From positions 1 to 8,029 of the forward strand of contig CAKTKX010000056.1 in NCBI GenBank assembly GCA_934572365.1: a stretch of DNA of 8,029 bases, read 5' to 3'. The notes below the pieces were generated by a model, which saw only the letters and a list, made by a program, of their open reading frames with translations, was not told the DNA's origin and did not search any database. The position numbers and the translations under genes were made by a program. The stretch is from an uncultured Oscillospiraceae bacterium. GTDB lineage: Bacteria > Bacillota > Clostridia > Oscillospirales > Oscillospiraceae. Positions 1 to 5,307 of this stretch are shown here, in pieces. How positions within the stretch are numbered: the stretch's first letter is position 1; each line of letters opens with the position of its first letter.

Positions 1-90
1 AAGGGTATCCGTCGTTGCAACTGCCTATATCATGCCATAACCGGGACGAAAAAGCTATAAAATGTTCGTTAATATGGACGGAAATTTCTC

Positions 91-126
91 TCAACCGGCG
101 GTTGAAATGGACTCAACCACCGGTTG
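91..126. promoter_or_regulatory. Tandem palindromic operator boxes
   Basis: Two near-identical palindromes are visible. Box 1 (91-105) is TCAACCGGCGGTTGA, a perfect 7-bp inverted repeat around one base. Box 2 (114-126) is CAACCACCGGTTG, with 5-bp arms. As direct repeats, CTCAACCnnCGGTTG occurs at 90-104 and 112-126 with only the two central bases differing. The centres are 22 bp apart, about two helical turns, so two dimers would bind the same face of the DNA. The pair ends about 13 bp before the -35 element of the operon promoter, a position typical for an activator and also possible for a repressor. The sequence alone does not identify the regulator family; MerR- or TetR-type dimers are guesses. 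Confidence 0.6.
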
Positions 127-139
127 TTGGCGGTTTTGC

Positions 140-168
140 TTGCAATCGGACTGCCCGTATGGTATGAT
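140..168 (+). promoter_or_regulatory. Sigma-A type promoter with extended -10, for the Nudix-luxS-mtnN operon
   Basis: The -35 element is TTGCAA (140-145), followed by a 17-bp spacer and the -10 element TATGAT (163-168). The -10 is preceded by TGG (160-162), giving an extended -10 (TGn). Transcription would begin near 175, leaving a leader of about 25 nt before the Nudix start. Spacing is ideal and each hexamer differs from consensus at one or two positions. No other promoter is evident before luxS or mtnN. Confidence 0.75.
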
Positions 169-199
169 TTGAAGAGAATTCAGATGCGGAGGAAAAAGA

Positions 200-712
200 A
201 TGAGGCGGCTGAAAGTGATCACTGATCAGGAAATTTTAGGAAAGATGGGACTTTCTCTGGCGAAGCCGCGCCTGACTGCCAGAGCCGTTGTCGTGAACAG
301 GCGCGGGGAGATCGCGGTCATGTATGCCGGGAAATTTAATCTGTACTCCCTTGTTGGCGGCGGTATCGAGGAAGGGGAGGATGCTCTGACCGCTCTGCGG
401 CGGGAAGTCTATGAAGAAACCGGCTGCACCTGCGATGGAATCATGGAGCTGGGCGCTGTGGAGGAGAACCGGGGGAGCTGCGATTACACGCAGATTTCCT
501 ACTATTATGTCGTATATACCGACACGGAGGCGCTTTCGCCCCACCTGACCGACGGGGAAAAACGGAATGACACCACGGTTCAGTGGCATTCTTTGGAGGA
601 TGCATACAGCCTGATCGCGTCGCCCCGGCATCCCACTGTTCAGAGAATGTATCTGCAAGCCAGAGACGTTGCGGCACTGGACGCCTATCGTACTTTTTTG
701 CCCGGAAAATAA
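200..712 (+). CDS. Nudix family hydrolase (MutT-like), substrate unknown
   Basis: This 170-residue protein carries a complete Nudix box at residues 54-76: G54, E60, R68-E69, E72-E73 and G75 fit GX5EX7REUXEEXGU, with Cys76 at the last hydrophobic position. The two Glu of REVYEE are the expected Mg2+ ligands. Family members hydrolyse nucleoside diphosphates linked to another group (X), such as damaged dNTPs, NADH, ADP-ribose or nucleotide sugars; the substrate cannot be read from the motif. The protein has a single domain, with no signal peptide or membrane segment, so it is cytosolic. The ATG at 200 has GGAGG at 188-192 with 7-nt spacing. It is first in the operon, 17 nt before luxS, behind the promoter at 140-168. 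A housecleaning role beside the SAH-recycling enzymes is inference. Confidence 0.9.
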   Translation: MRRLKVITDQEILGKMGLSLAKPRLTARAVVVNRRGEIAVMYAGKFNLYSLVGGGIEEGEDALTALRREVYEETGCTCDGIMELGAVEENRGSCDYTQISYYYVVYTDTEALSPHLTDGEKRNDTTVQWHSLEDAYSLIASPRHPTVQRMYLQARDVAALDAYRTFLPGK

Positions 713-729
713 CATTCGGAGGGAACAAC

Positions 730-1206
730 ATGGAAAAAATAACCAGCTTTACCATTGACCACATTAAACTACAGCCGGGGCTGTATGTTTCCCGGAAGGA
801 TAAGGTGGGGACTGAGACGGTGACGACCTTCGATCTGCGCCTGACGAAGCCCAACGACGAGCCGGTGATGAACACCGCGGAGGTGCATACCATCGAGCAT
901 CTTGCGGCAACCTACCTGCGGAACGAGCCGACTTGGAAGGACAAGGTGCTTTACTTTGGCCCCATGGGCTGCCGGACGGGGTTTTACCTTCTTCTGACCG
1001 GGGATTATGCGTCCAAAGACGTTGTTCCGCTGGTGCTGGACTGCTTCCGCTTCATCCGGGATTATCGCGGGAACGTGCCGGGGGCAAGCCCGAAAGACTG
1101 CGGCAACTATCTGGACATGAACCTGTCCATGGCAAATTACTGGGGCAGAAAATACGCCGCACTGCTGGAAAACATTGACGAAACCCGACTGGTTTACCCG
1201 GAATAA
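730..1206 (+). CDS. luxS: S-ribosylhomocysteine lyase (AI-2 synthesis)
   Basis: LuxS cleaves S-ribosylhomocysteine to homocysteine and 4,5-dihydroxy-2,3-pentanedione, the precursor of the signal AI-2, and recycles the product of MtnN. The 158-residue length is normal for this cytosolic homodimer. The metal ligands are all present: H53 and H57 in the HTIEH motif and C124 in KDCGNY. The catalytic Cys81 (PMGCRTGF) and base Glu56 are also present, so the enzyme should be active. An in-frame upstream start at 583 would lie inside the Nudix gene and add an unrelated extension. The ATG at 730 is preceded by GGAGG at 718-722 (7-nt spacing) and begins the conserved MEKITSFTIDH region. The stop codon TAA (1204-1206) overlaps the ribosome binding site of mtnN, so the two are probably translationally coupled. 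Confidence 0.97.
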   Translation: MEKITSFTIDHIKLQPGLYVSRKDKVGTETVTTFDLRLTKPNDEPVMNTAEVHTIEHLAATYLRNEPTWKDKVLYFGPMGCRTGFYLLLTGDYASKDVVPLVLDCFRFIRDYRGNVPGASPKDCGNYLDMNLSMANYWGRKYAALLENIDETRLVYPE

Positions 1207-1216
1207 GGAGAAAATG

Positions 1217-1930
1217 ATGACAAAATTGGGAATTATTGGTGCAATGGATGTGGAGGTCGAGACGCTTCTCGCCGAAATGGAGCAGGTGACCTCTTCCAAG
1301 AAAGCGGGCACCACCTTTCACGAGGGTGTTCTGATGGGGCTTCCCGTGGTTCTGGTGCAGTGCGGCGTGGGCAAGGTCAACGCTGCGCTGTGCGTGCAGA
1401 TTCTCTGCGACTGCTTCGGCGTGACCCACCTGGTGAACACCGGCATTGCCGGTTCTCTTTGCGCCCAGCTGGACATCGGCGACCTTGTGGTGAGCCGGGA
1501 CGCCATGTACCATGACTTTGACTGCGTCCATTTCGGCTATCCCTTCGGTAAGGTTCCTGGGATGGACGTCATCGCGTTTCCCGCCGATGACACGATGCTC
1601 GGCTACGCATTCGCGGCGGCGGAGGCGGTAAATCCCGGTCACACCCGGGTAGGCAGGGTCGCCAGCGGCGACCAGTTTGTGGCCGACCCGGCGGTGAAGG
1701 AAAAAATCGTGGCAAACACCCAGGGACTGTGTACGGAAATGGAGGGCGCTGCCATCGCTCAGACGGCCTACCGCAACGGCGTTCCCTTCGTCATTCTCCG
1801 CGCCATCTCCGACAAGGCAGACGACAGCGCGGAAATGGACTATCCCACGTTTGAAAAAATCGCCGCCCACCGCTGTGCCGAGGTCGCCTGCAAGCTGGCA
1901 AAGCACCTGCACGAAGCGGAAATGATGTAA
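1217..1930 (+). CDS. mtnN: 5'-methylthioadenosine/S-adenosylhomocysteine nucleosidase
   Basis: MtnN (Pfs) hydrolyses S-adenosylhomocysteine to adenine and S-ribosylhomocysteine, and methylthioadenosine to adenine and methylthioribose. It supplies the substrate of LuxS and removes a product inhibitor of methyltransferases. From the ATG at 1217 it has 237 residues. Hallmarks are the N-terminal LGIIGAMDVEV with Glu13 (equivalent to E. coli Glu12), NTGIAG (74-79), GDQFV (151-155), Glu176 in TEMEGAA and the general acid Asp199 in AISDKAD. All key residues are intact and there is no signal sequence. Two ATGs stand in tandem at 1214 and 1217. AAGGAG (1205-1210) is 6 nt from the second and only 3 nt from the first, so I chose 1217; the other choice adds one Met. 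It lies 10 nt after luxS. Confidence 0.96.
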   Translation: MTKLGIIGAMDVEVETLLAEMEQVTSSKKAGTTFHEGVLMGLPVVLVQCGVGKVNAALCVQILCDCFGVTHLVNTGIAGSLCAQLDIGDLVVSRDAMYHDFDCVHFGYPFGKVPGMDVIAFPADDTMLGYAFAAAEAVNPGHTRVGRVASGDQFVADPAVKEKIVANTQGLCTEMEGAAIAQTAYRNGVPFVILRAISDKADDSAEMDYPTFEKIAAHRCAEVACKLAKHLHEAEMM

Positions 1931-1944
1931 AAAAGCGCTGCCGC

Positions 1945-2065
1945 CCCCTTGGCTCTCCCTTTGGGAGAGCTGTCACCGCAGGTGACTGAGAGGGTATTGC
2001 ACTCCAGTTTCCCCTCTCCGTCTTCGCTTCGCTCAGCCACCGCTCCCAGAGGGAGAGGCAAGAGG
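1945..2065. repeat. MITE-like inverted-repeat element
   Basis: This is a non-coding block of about 120 bp made of imperfect inverted arms. The left arm (CTTGGCTCTCCC, 1948-1959) pairs with GGGAGAGGCAAG (2051-2062). Inside it, GAGAGGG (1988-1994) pairs with CCCTCTC (2012-2018). Each arm carries its own small hairpins: GCTCTCCC/GGGAGAGC (1952-1970, 3-nt loop), GTCACC/GGTGAC (1972-1986) and CTCCC/GGGAG (2043-2055). I recall very similar intergenic repeats in many copies in Faecalibacterium- and Oscillospiraceae-type genomes; this is from memory, not a search. No transposase is encoded. It starts 14 bp after mtnN, so in transcripts of that operon it would form a structured 3' end. Confidence 0.7.
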
Positions 2066-2076
2066 TACTCGCATTC

Positions 2077-2124
2077 AATAAAAAATACAAGGACAGGCAC
2101 AGCGGATTATCCTGCTGTGCCTGT
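2077..2124 (-). terminator. Rho-independent terminator of spoVAC
   Basis: A perfect 11-bp stem (ACAGGCACAGC at 2093-2103 with GCTGTGCCTGT at 2114-2124) is extended inward by GGAT/ATCC. Read on the minus strand it is followed, after about five bases, by a T-rich tail (ATTTTTTATT, complement of 2077-2086). It lies 44 bp beyond the spoVAC stop. On the plus strand there is no T-run after the stem, so it is a poor terminator for the mtnN side. Confidence 0.8.
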
Positions 2125-2167
2125 TAACTGTCTGATGCGCTCGTCCATTGGGGTGACAGCGCTTTTC

Positions 2168-2605
2168 CTATAGAATCGTGTACAGCCAGTAAATGAACCC
2201 GTATACCACGCTTGCAGCCAGACCGTACACGATCACCGGCCCCGCGATGGTGAACATTTTCGCGCCCACACCCAGCACGAAGCCCTCTGTCTTGAATTCC
2301 ACGGCAGGGGCGGCAATGGCGTTGGCAAATCCCGTAATCGGCACCAGCGTACCGGCTCCCGCGTGCTTGGCGATATCGTCGTACACGCTCAGGCCTGTCA
2401 GCAGCGCGGACAGCGCCACCAGCGTCATGGACGCGGCTGTCCCGGCGTCCTGCTTTTCCAGTCCCCAGGCGCCGTAGCAGTTCATGAATATCTGCCCCAC
2501 CACGCAGATCAGCCCGCCGATCCAGAACGCGTTCAGGCAGTCTTTCCACATAGGCGATTTGGGCGCCATCCGCGCGACCAGAGCGCCGTATTGTTTTTCC
2601 GTCAT
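2168..2605 (-). CDS. spoVAC: Stage V sporulation protein AC (SpoVAC), orphan copy
   Basis: SpoVAC is an inner spore-membrane protein of the SpoVA complex that moves dipicolinic acid (Ca-DPA) into the forespore and releases it in germination; the B. subtilis protein behaves as a mechanosensitive channel. This 145-residue protein has the family length and its signature blocks: LNAFWIGGLICVVGQ (24-38), LTGLSVYDDIAKHAGAGTLV (69-88), ITGFANAIAAPAVEFKTEGF (90-109) and VGAKMFTIAGP. Membrane segments are likely near 24-44, 55-73, 84-103 and 115-143. An in-frame start at 2794 would add 63 residues reading through the neighbouring promoter and sigma gene. The ATG at 2605 has GGAGG (complement of 2614-2618) at 8-nt spacing and begins MTEKQYGALV. 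The usual partners spoVAD and spoVAE are absent: a terminator follows. It diverges from the sigma-factor gene. Confidence 0.9.
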   Translation of the reverse strand: MTEKQYGALVARMAPKSPMWKDCLNAFWIGGLICVVGQIFMNCYGAWGLEKQDAGTAASMTLVALSALLTGLSVYDDIAKHAGAGTLVPITGFANAIAAPAVEFKTEGFVLGVGAKMFTIAGPVIVYGLAASVVYGFIYWLYTIL

Positions 2606-2729
2606 GTTGAATCCCTCCGAAGGTAGCTTTCCCCGGAAAGTGCAATCGATTCCCGCGTAAAAAAGCGTTTTTGAAATTTTCGCCGTATTATGGGTATGAC
2701 CGGTCAAAAAAAGGAACGAGGTGACGCCC
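2606..2729. promoter_or_regulatory. Divergent promoter region between spoVAC and the sigma-factor gene
   Basis: These 124 bp carry the start signals of both genes. On the plus strand TTGAAA (2671-2676), an 18-bp spacer and TATGAC (2695-2700) form a plausible vegetative promoter for the sigma gene. On the minus strand CATAATA (complement of 2686-2692) matches the -10 consensus of the forespore factor sigma-G, which would fit spoVAC, but I find no good -35 at the expected distance. The two candidates overlap physically. An A6/T5 inverted repeat (2659-2672) and the palindrome GACCGGTC (2698-2705) are also present. Confidence 0.45.
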
Positions 2730-3284
2730 GTGAAGGATAAAGCCGTGATCGAAGCAATCGCCCGCCGGGACGAGCAGGCGGTGAGTGCGGTCATCGATAA
2801 ATACTCCCGTTTGCTCTGGCCGATTGCCAGTGCGGTGCTGGAGAAGGTCGGGTGCGCTCAGGATGTGGAGGAATGTGTCGCGGACACGTTCATCTACCTC
2901 TGGGAGCATCCGGAAAAATTCGATCCCGAAAAGGGAAGCCTGAAAAGCTGGCTGTGCATCGTGGCGAGAAGCCGCGCAATTGACCGCTTTCGGGAGATCA
3001 CCCGCCGGGGCGTGCTTCCGCTGGAAGAGGCCGTTCTGGCGCAGACCCTGGGGCTTCAGGAGGAAGCCATGGAGAAGGAGACCCGGCGGGAGCTGCTGGA
3101 AACGGTGAATTCTCTGGACGAGCCGGGACGGGAAATTCTGGTGCGGCGGTATTATTACGACCAGAAGCCGCGTCAGATCGCATTCGCATTGGGAATGACG
3201 GTGAAGCAGGTGGACAACTCCCTGTACCGCAGCAAGCGTCTGCTCAGGGAAAAGCTGTCGCAAGCCTGGGGAGGTGCGGAATGA
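2730..3284 (+). CDS. Sigma-70 family (ECF-like) RNA polymerase sigma factor
   Basis: This 184-residue protein has the two-domain plan of an ECF sigma factor. Region 2 lies at about residues 23-91, with the core-binding and -10 recognition helices around VEECVADTFIYLWEHPEKFD and the SWLCIVARSRAIDRFR block. Region 4 lies at about 121-175, with the helix-turn-helix KPRQIAFALGMTVKQVDNSLYRSKRLLREKL. Regions 1.1 and 3 are missing, as usual for the group. Two GTG starts are possible. GTG 2730 has GAGGTGA (2718-2724) at 5-nt spacing; GTG 2721 has the weaker AAGGA and would add three residues. I prefer 2730. The stop overlaps the start of the membrane protein downstream by 4 bp (ATGA), the usual arrangement of a sigma factor with its regulator. 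The regulon is unknown. Confidence 0.88.
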   Translation: MKDKAVIEAIARRDEQAVSAVIDKYSRLLWPIASAVLEKVGCAQDVEECVADTFIYLWEHPEKFDPEKGSLKSWLCIVARSRAIDRFREITRRGVLPLEEAVLAQTLGLQEEAMEKETRRELLETVNSLDEPGREILVRRYYYDQKPRQIAFALGMTVKQVDNSLYRSKRLLREKLSQAWGGAE

Positions 3285-4585
3285 GTCGATTTACCAAGAA
3301 AAATTTACATAATATCCGGCAGACATTTGAAGAAAAAACCGGTGTGAATCTGAATGAGGGACGTCCGGCGTCTCCGAAGAAAACAACATATCTGTTGTTG
3401 GCGGCGGTGCTCTGCGCGCTTCTGCTGGCGTCCTGCGCCCGGACGCTGTTTTCGGGGCTTAGCGGGGACGATCTGTCCCTGGGCGGAACCTATCTGGGGG
3501 ACGGGATCGTATCCATAGAGGTGGTGAACCGGTCGGATAAGTCGCTGGAATTCCAGAAGCAGGTGAAGCTCATGGGCTGGCGGAACGGGGAAGTGGAGCC
3601 TTTGCCCGGAGGAACGGTGCGCGTCGAGAATACCCGCTTCCCGGCGCATTCCTGCGGCACCATGCTGGTGGATTTGTCGGAAGCCTACGACATCAAGGCA
3701 CTGGAAAACGGCACATGGGGAACGCGGGATGAGACCGGCTACTATCTGGTTCTGACAAATCATGATTTCCTGTTCGGCCACGACTGGATGTGTTTCTTCC
3801 ACTTTTCTGAGCCTGAGGAAGAAACGGCGCCAACAGAGCCGGAAACGCCGCCCGAACCTGCACCGGCACAGAATCTGGACGGCATTACCGACGATCTGAA
3901 ATCCTACTTTGAGGACACCTATCTGGACGAACCGCCGGCAATGACACAGGCGCATTTTGCATATCAGCAGAAGGTGCAGGAGCTTCTGGTGCAAACGAAT
4001 GGGACGCTCGTTCACCCGGTCGATCCCCATGTTTTCGTCCAGACACCCCGGGAACAGGTGTTCGACGAGACGCTGCCCATGGACATTCAGTATCAGGTGG
4101 TGATACAGCAATACCATTCCCTTGACGCATTCAACCGGATGGTGGGCGCGGCGTTTTCCGGAACGGGCAGCGACCAGTCCCTGCAAATCATGGCGGCGCT
4201 CCCGGAATATCAGGGGCAGACGGACGGCGGGCAGTGCATCCCGGTGGTTTACCTGTTCGTGTACGAGCGCGACGCGCTGACGGCGGAGAACCCGTATGCG
4301 TTCATCTACGGAAACATCATCCCGTTTTCCCAGATGGAGCAGGACAAGGTGTATGAGGACGACCGGTACGTGATCTACGACATGACCGACCTGTTCTATA
4401 CCGATCTGGACGCGTATCTGGACGATTTTGTGGGCGTTATGAAGGGTAAAGTCAGTCTGTACTTTGACGAACAGATTCGCCGCCGTGTGCATAATGTGTG
4501 CGATTATTTCCGGAACGCGCAGACCCTTTCCGGGCAGATCGAAAACCATCAGGCGGAAATGGAAGCTATGGGACATAACGGATAA
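3281..4585 (+). CDS. Single-pass membrane protein, putative anti-sigma factor or sensor of the upstream sigma factor
   Basis: The 434-residue protein has a basic cytoplasmic tail (1-34, starting MSRFTKKNLHNIRQTFEEKTG), one hydrophobic segment (about 35-51), then two outside parts joined by an acidic Pro/Glu linker (177-196). The first part (about 62-176) looks beta-rich and Ig-like. The second (about 198-434) mixes beta stretches (QYQVVIQQYHS, PVVYLFVYER) with a helical, charged end. The hydrophobic segment finishes in LASC (49-52), a lipobox-like sequence. ATG 3281 has GGAGG (3270-3274) at 6-nt spacing and overlaps the sigma stop by 4 bp. Overlap and topology support a role in holding or sensing for the sigma factor; I see no zinc anti-sigma HxxxCxxC motif, so the role is inference. 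I recall similar uncharacterised proteins beside sigma factors in Oscillospiraceae. A hairpin terminator follows. Confidence 0.7.
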   Translation: MSRFTKKNLHNIRQTFEEKTGVNLNEGRPASPKKTTYLLLAAVLCALLLASCARTLFSGLSGDDLSLGGTYLGDGIVSIEVVNRSDKSLEFQKQVKLMGWRNGEVEPLPGGTVRVENTRFPAHSCGTMLVDLSEAYDIKALENGTWGTRDETGYYLVLTNHDFLFGHDWMCFFHFSEPEEETAPTEPETPPEPAPAQNLDGITDDLKSYFEDTYLDEPPAMTQAHFAYQQKVQELLVQTNGTLVHPVDPHVFVQTPREQVFDETLPMDIQYQVVIQQYHSLDAFNRMVGAAFSGTGSDQSLQIMAALPEYQGQTDGGQCIPVVYLFVYERDALTAENPYAFIYGNIIPFSQMEQDKVYEDDRYVIYDMTDLFYTDLDAYLDDFVGVMKGKVSLYFDEQIRRRVHNVCDYFRNAQTLSGQIENHQAEMEAMGHNG

Positions 4586-4591
4586 CAAATG

Positions 4592-4629
4592 ATCCCGGCG
4601 CGAAAAGCGCCGGGATATTGTCATTTTTT
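4592..4629. terminator. Shared convergent terminator
   Basis: A perfect 10-bp GC-rich stem, ATCCCGGCGC (4592-4601) with GCGCCGGGAT (4607-4616), closes a GAAAA loop. On the plus strand it is followed by ATTGTCA and a run of six T (4624-4629), ending the sigma/membrane-protein unit. Those T bases are the complement of the Lys-Lys-stop codons of trmO. On the minus strand the stem begins 4 nt past the trmO stop and is followed by a weaker T-tract (CATTTGTTA). It therefore probably works in both directions, more strongly on plus. Confidence 0.85.
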
Positions 4630-5307
4630 CAGGACTTCCCTCACGGTCAGGACATTTTCCTCCACGGTGAAGCGGATGTCGTACCCGGCGAAGGACAGGC
4701 CGTAGATGCGTTCCGGGCTTCGCTGATAGGAGGGGCGGGGGTCGTGGGACAGAACGCCGATGGCGGCGTCCCGCTTGTCCTCCGGGAGCAGGGACAAAAG
4801 CGCGGGCGGGAAGTGGACGTTCAGCAGGAAAGCCCCGGCGGTGTCCGTGAAGCCGCCGGTGGCGTCCGGGTGACAGTCGCCGTAGGGAATGTAGGGCTTG
4901 ATGTCGAAAATCGGGGTGCCGTCCATCAAATCCGCACCGCCCACGTGCAAAACCGTGCCGAATTCCCGGGTCTGCTCCACGCCCAGAAGGCGGACGCTGG
5001 ACAGCCCCAGATTGTTGGGGCGAAAGGGGGAGCGGGTGGCGAAGACCCCCATCCGGGTGTTTCCGCCCAGCCGGGGCGGGCGCACGGTGGGCGACCAGCC
5101 CTGCCGGACGGCCTCGGAAAACTGCCAGATGATCCACAGGTGGGAAAAATCCTCGATGCCCCGCAAAGCGTCGGGATTGCGGAATTCCGGCTCGAAGACG
5201 ATGGTGGAGCGAAGGGACTCCACAAGTCCGCTCTGCCGGGGAATGCCGAATTTGGTGGCAAAGTCGCTGTGCATCCGGGCAATGATGCGAATATTGACCG
5301 TATCCAT
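4621..5307 (-). CDS. trmO: tRNA (adenine(37)-N6)-methyltransferase TrmO
   Basis: TrmO (YaeB/TsaA/VirR family) uses S-adenosylmethionine to methylate N6-threonylcarbamoyladenosine at position 37 of ANN-decoding tRNAs (m6t6A), a fine-tuning of decoding in the cytosol. The 228-residue protein has the compact beta-barrel domain signatures: RGIEDFSHLWIIWQF (49-63), RPPRLGGNTRMGVFATRSPF (76-95) followed by RPNNLGLSSVRL, and GADLMDGTPIFDIKPYIPYG (124-143). The C-terminal extension includes PSYQRSPERIYGLSFAGYDI (192-211), shared with E. coli-type TrmO. It starts at ATG 5307, sharing one base with the znuB stop (TAATG); AAAGG lies about 10 nt upstream inside znuB. It is the last gene of the metal-import operon and probably depends on its transcription. 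The product is homologous by motif; the tRNA substrate is inferred. Confidence 0.93.
   Translation of the reverse strand: MDTVNIRIIARMHSDFATKFGIPRQSGLVESLRSTIVFEPEFRNPDALRGIEDFSHLWIIWQFSEAVRQGWSPTVRPPRLGGNTRMGVFATRSPFRPNNLGLSSVRLLGVEQTREFGTVLHVGGADLMDGTPIFDIKPYIPYGDCHPDATGGFTDTAGAFLLNVHFPPALLSLLPEDKRDAAIGVLSHDPRPSYQRSPERIYGLSFAGYDIRFTVEENVLTVREVLKK

Larger units (their letters stand above)
1..199. other. Non-coding leader upstream of the Nudix-luxS-mtnN operon
   Basis: I see no supportable gene in this stretch. The plus-strand frames close early, except one that stays open from base 3 to about 167 but has no start codon with a ribosome binding site and runs across the promoter and operator motifs. 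The left half (1-85) is AT-richer than the genes and has no clear hairpin. The right half holds the two palindromic boxes and the promoter listed separately. Whether a gene ends or begins divergently just outside the left edge cannot be told. Confidence 0.6.

Noticed and set aside
90..126. The two palindromic boxes as the beginning of a CRISPR array or a riboswitch
   Set aside because: There are only two units 22 bp apart with no spacer-repeat pattern, and they lie upstream of the promoter, so they are not in the transcript.
3..167. Open frame running in from the left edge on the plus strand
   Set aside because: The putative peptide has no recognisable features and spans the operator boxes and promoter; a gene end here cannot be supported.
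583..729. Upstream in-frame extension of luxS
   Set aside because: It would overlap the Nudix gene, lacks homology to LuxS, and the ATG at 730 has a good ribosome binding site and matches the family N-terminus.
1949..2173. Small open frames across the repeat element on both strands
   Set aside because: They translate palindromic repeat sequence, have no ribosome binding sites and no credible protein features.
2606..2794. 63-residue N-terminal extension of spoVAC
   Set aside because: It reads through the divergent promoter and into the sigma gene; the ATG at 2605 has GGAGG at 8 nt and gives the normal family length.
3305..5137. A 610-codon open frame on the minus strand covering the membrane-protein gene and much of trmO
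   Set aside because: It is antisense to two well-supported genes, runs through the strong terminator, has a low-complexity Arg/Pro/Gly/His-rich composition and no ribosome binding site; it is a by-product of GC-rich codon use.
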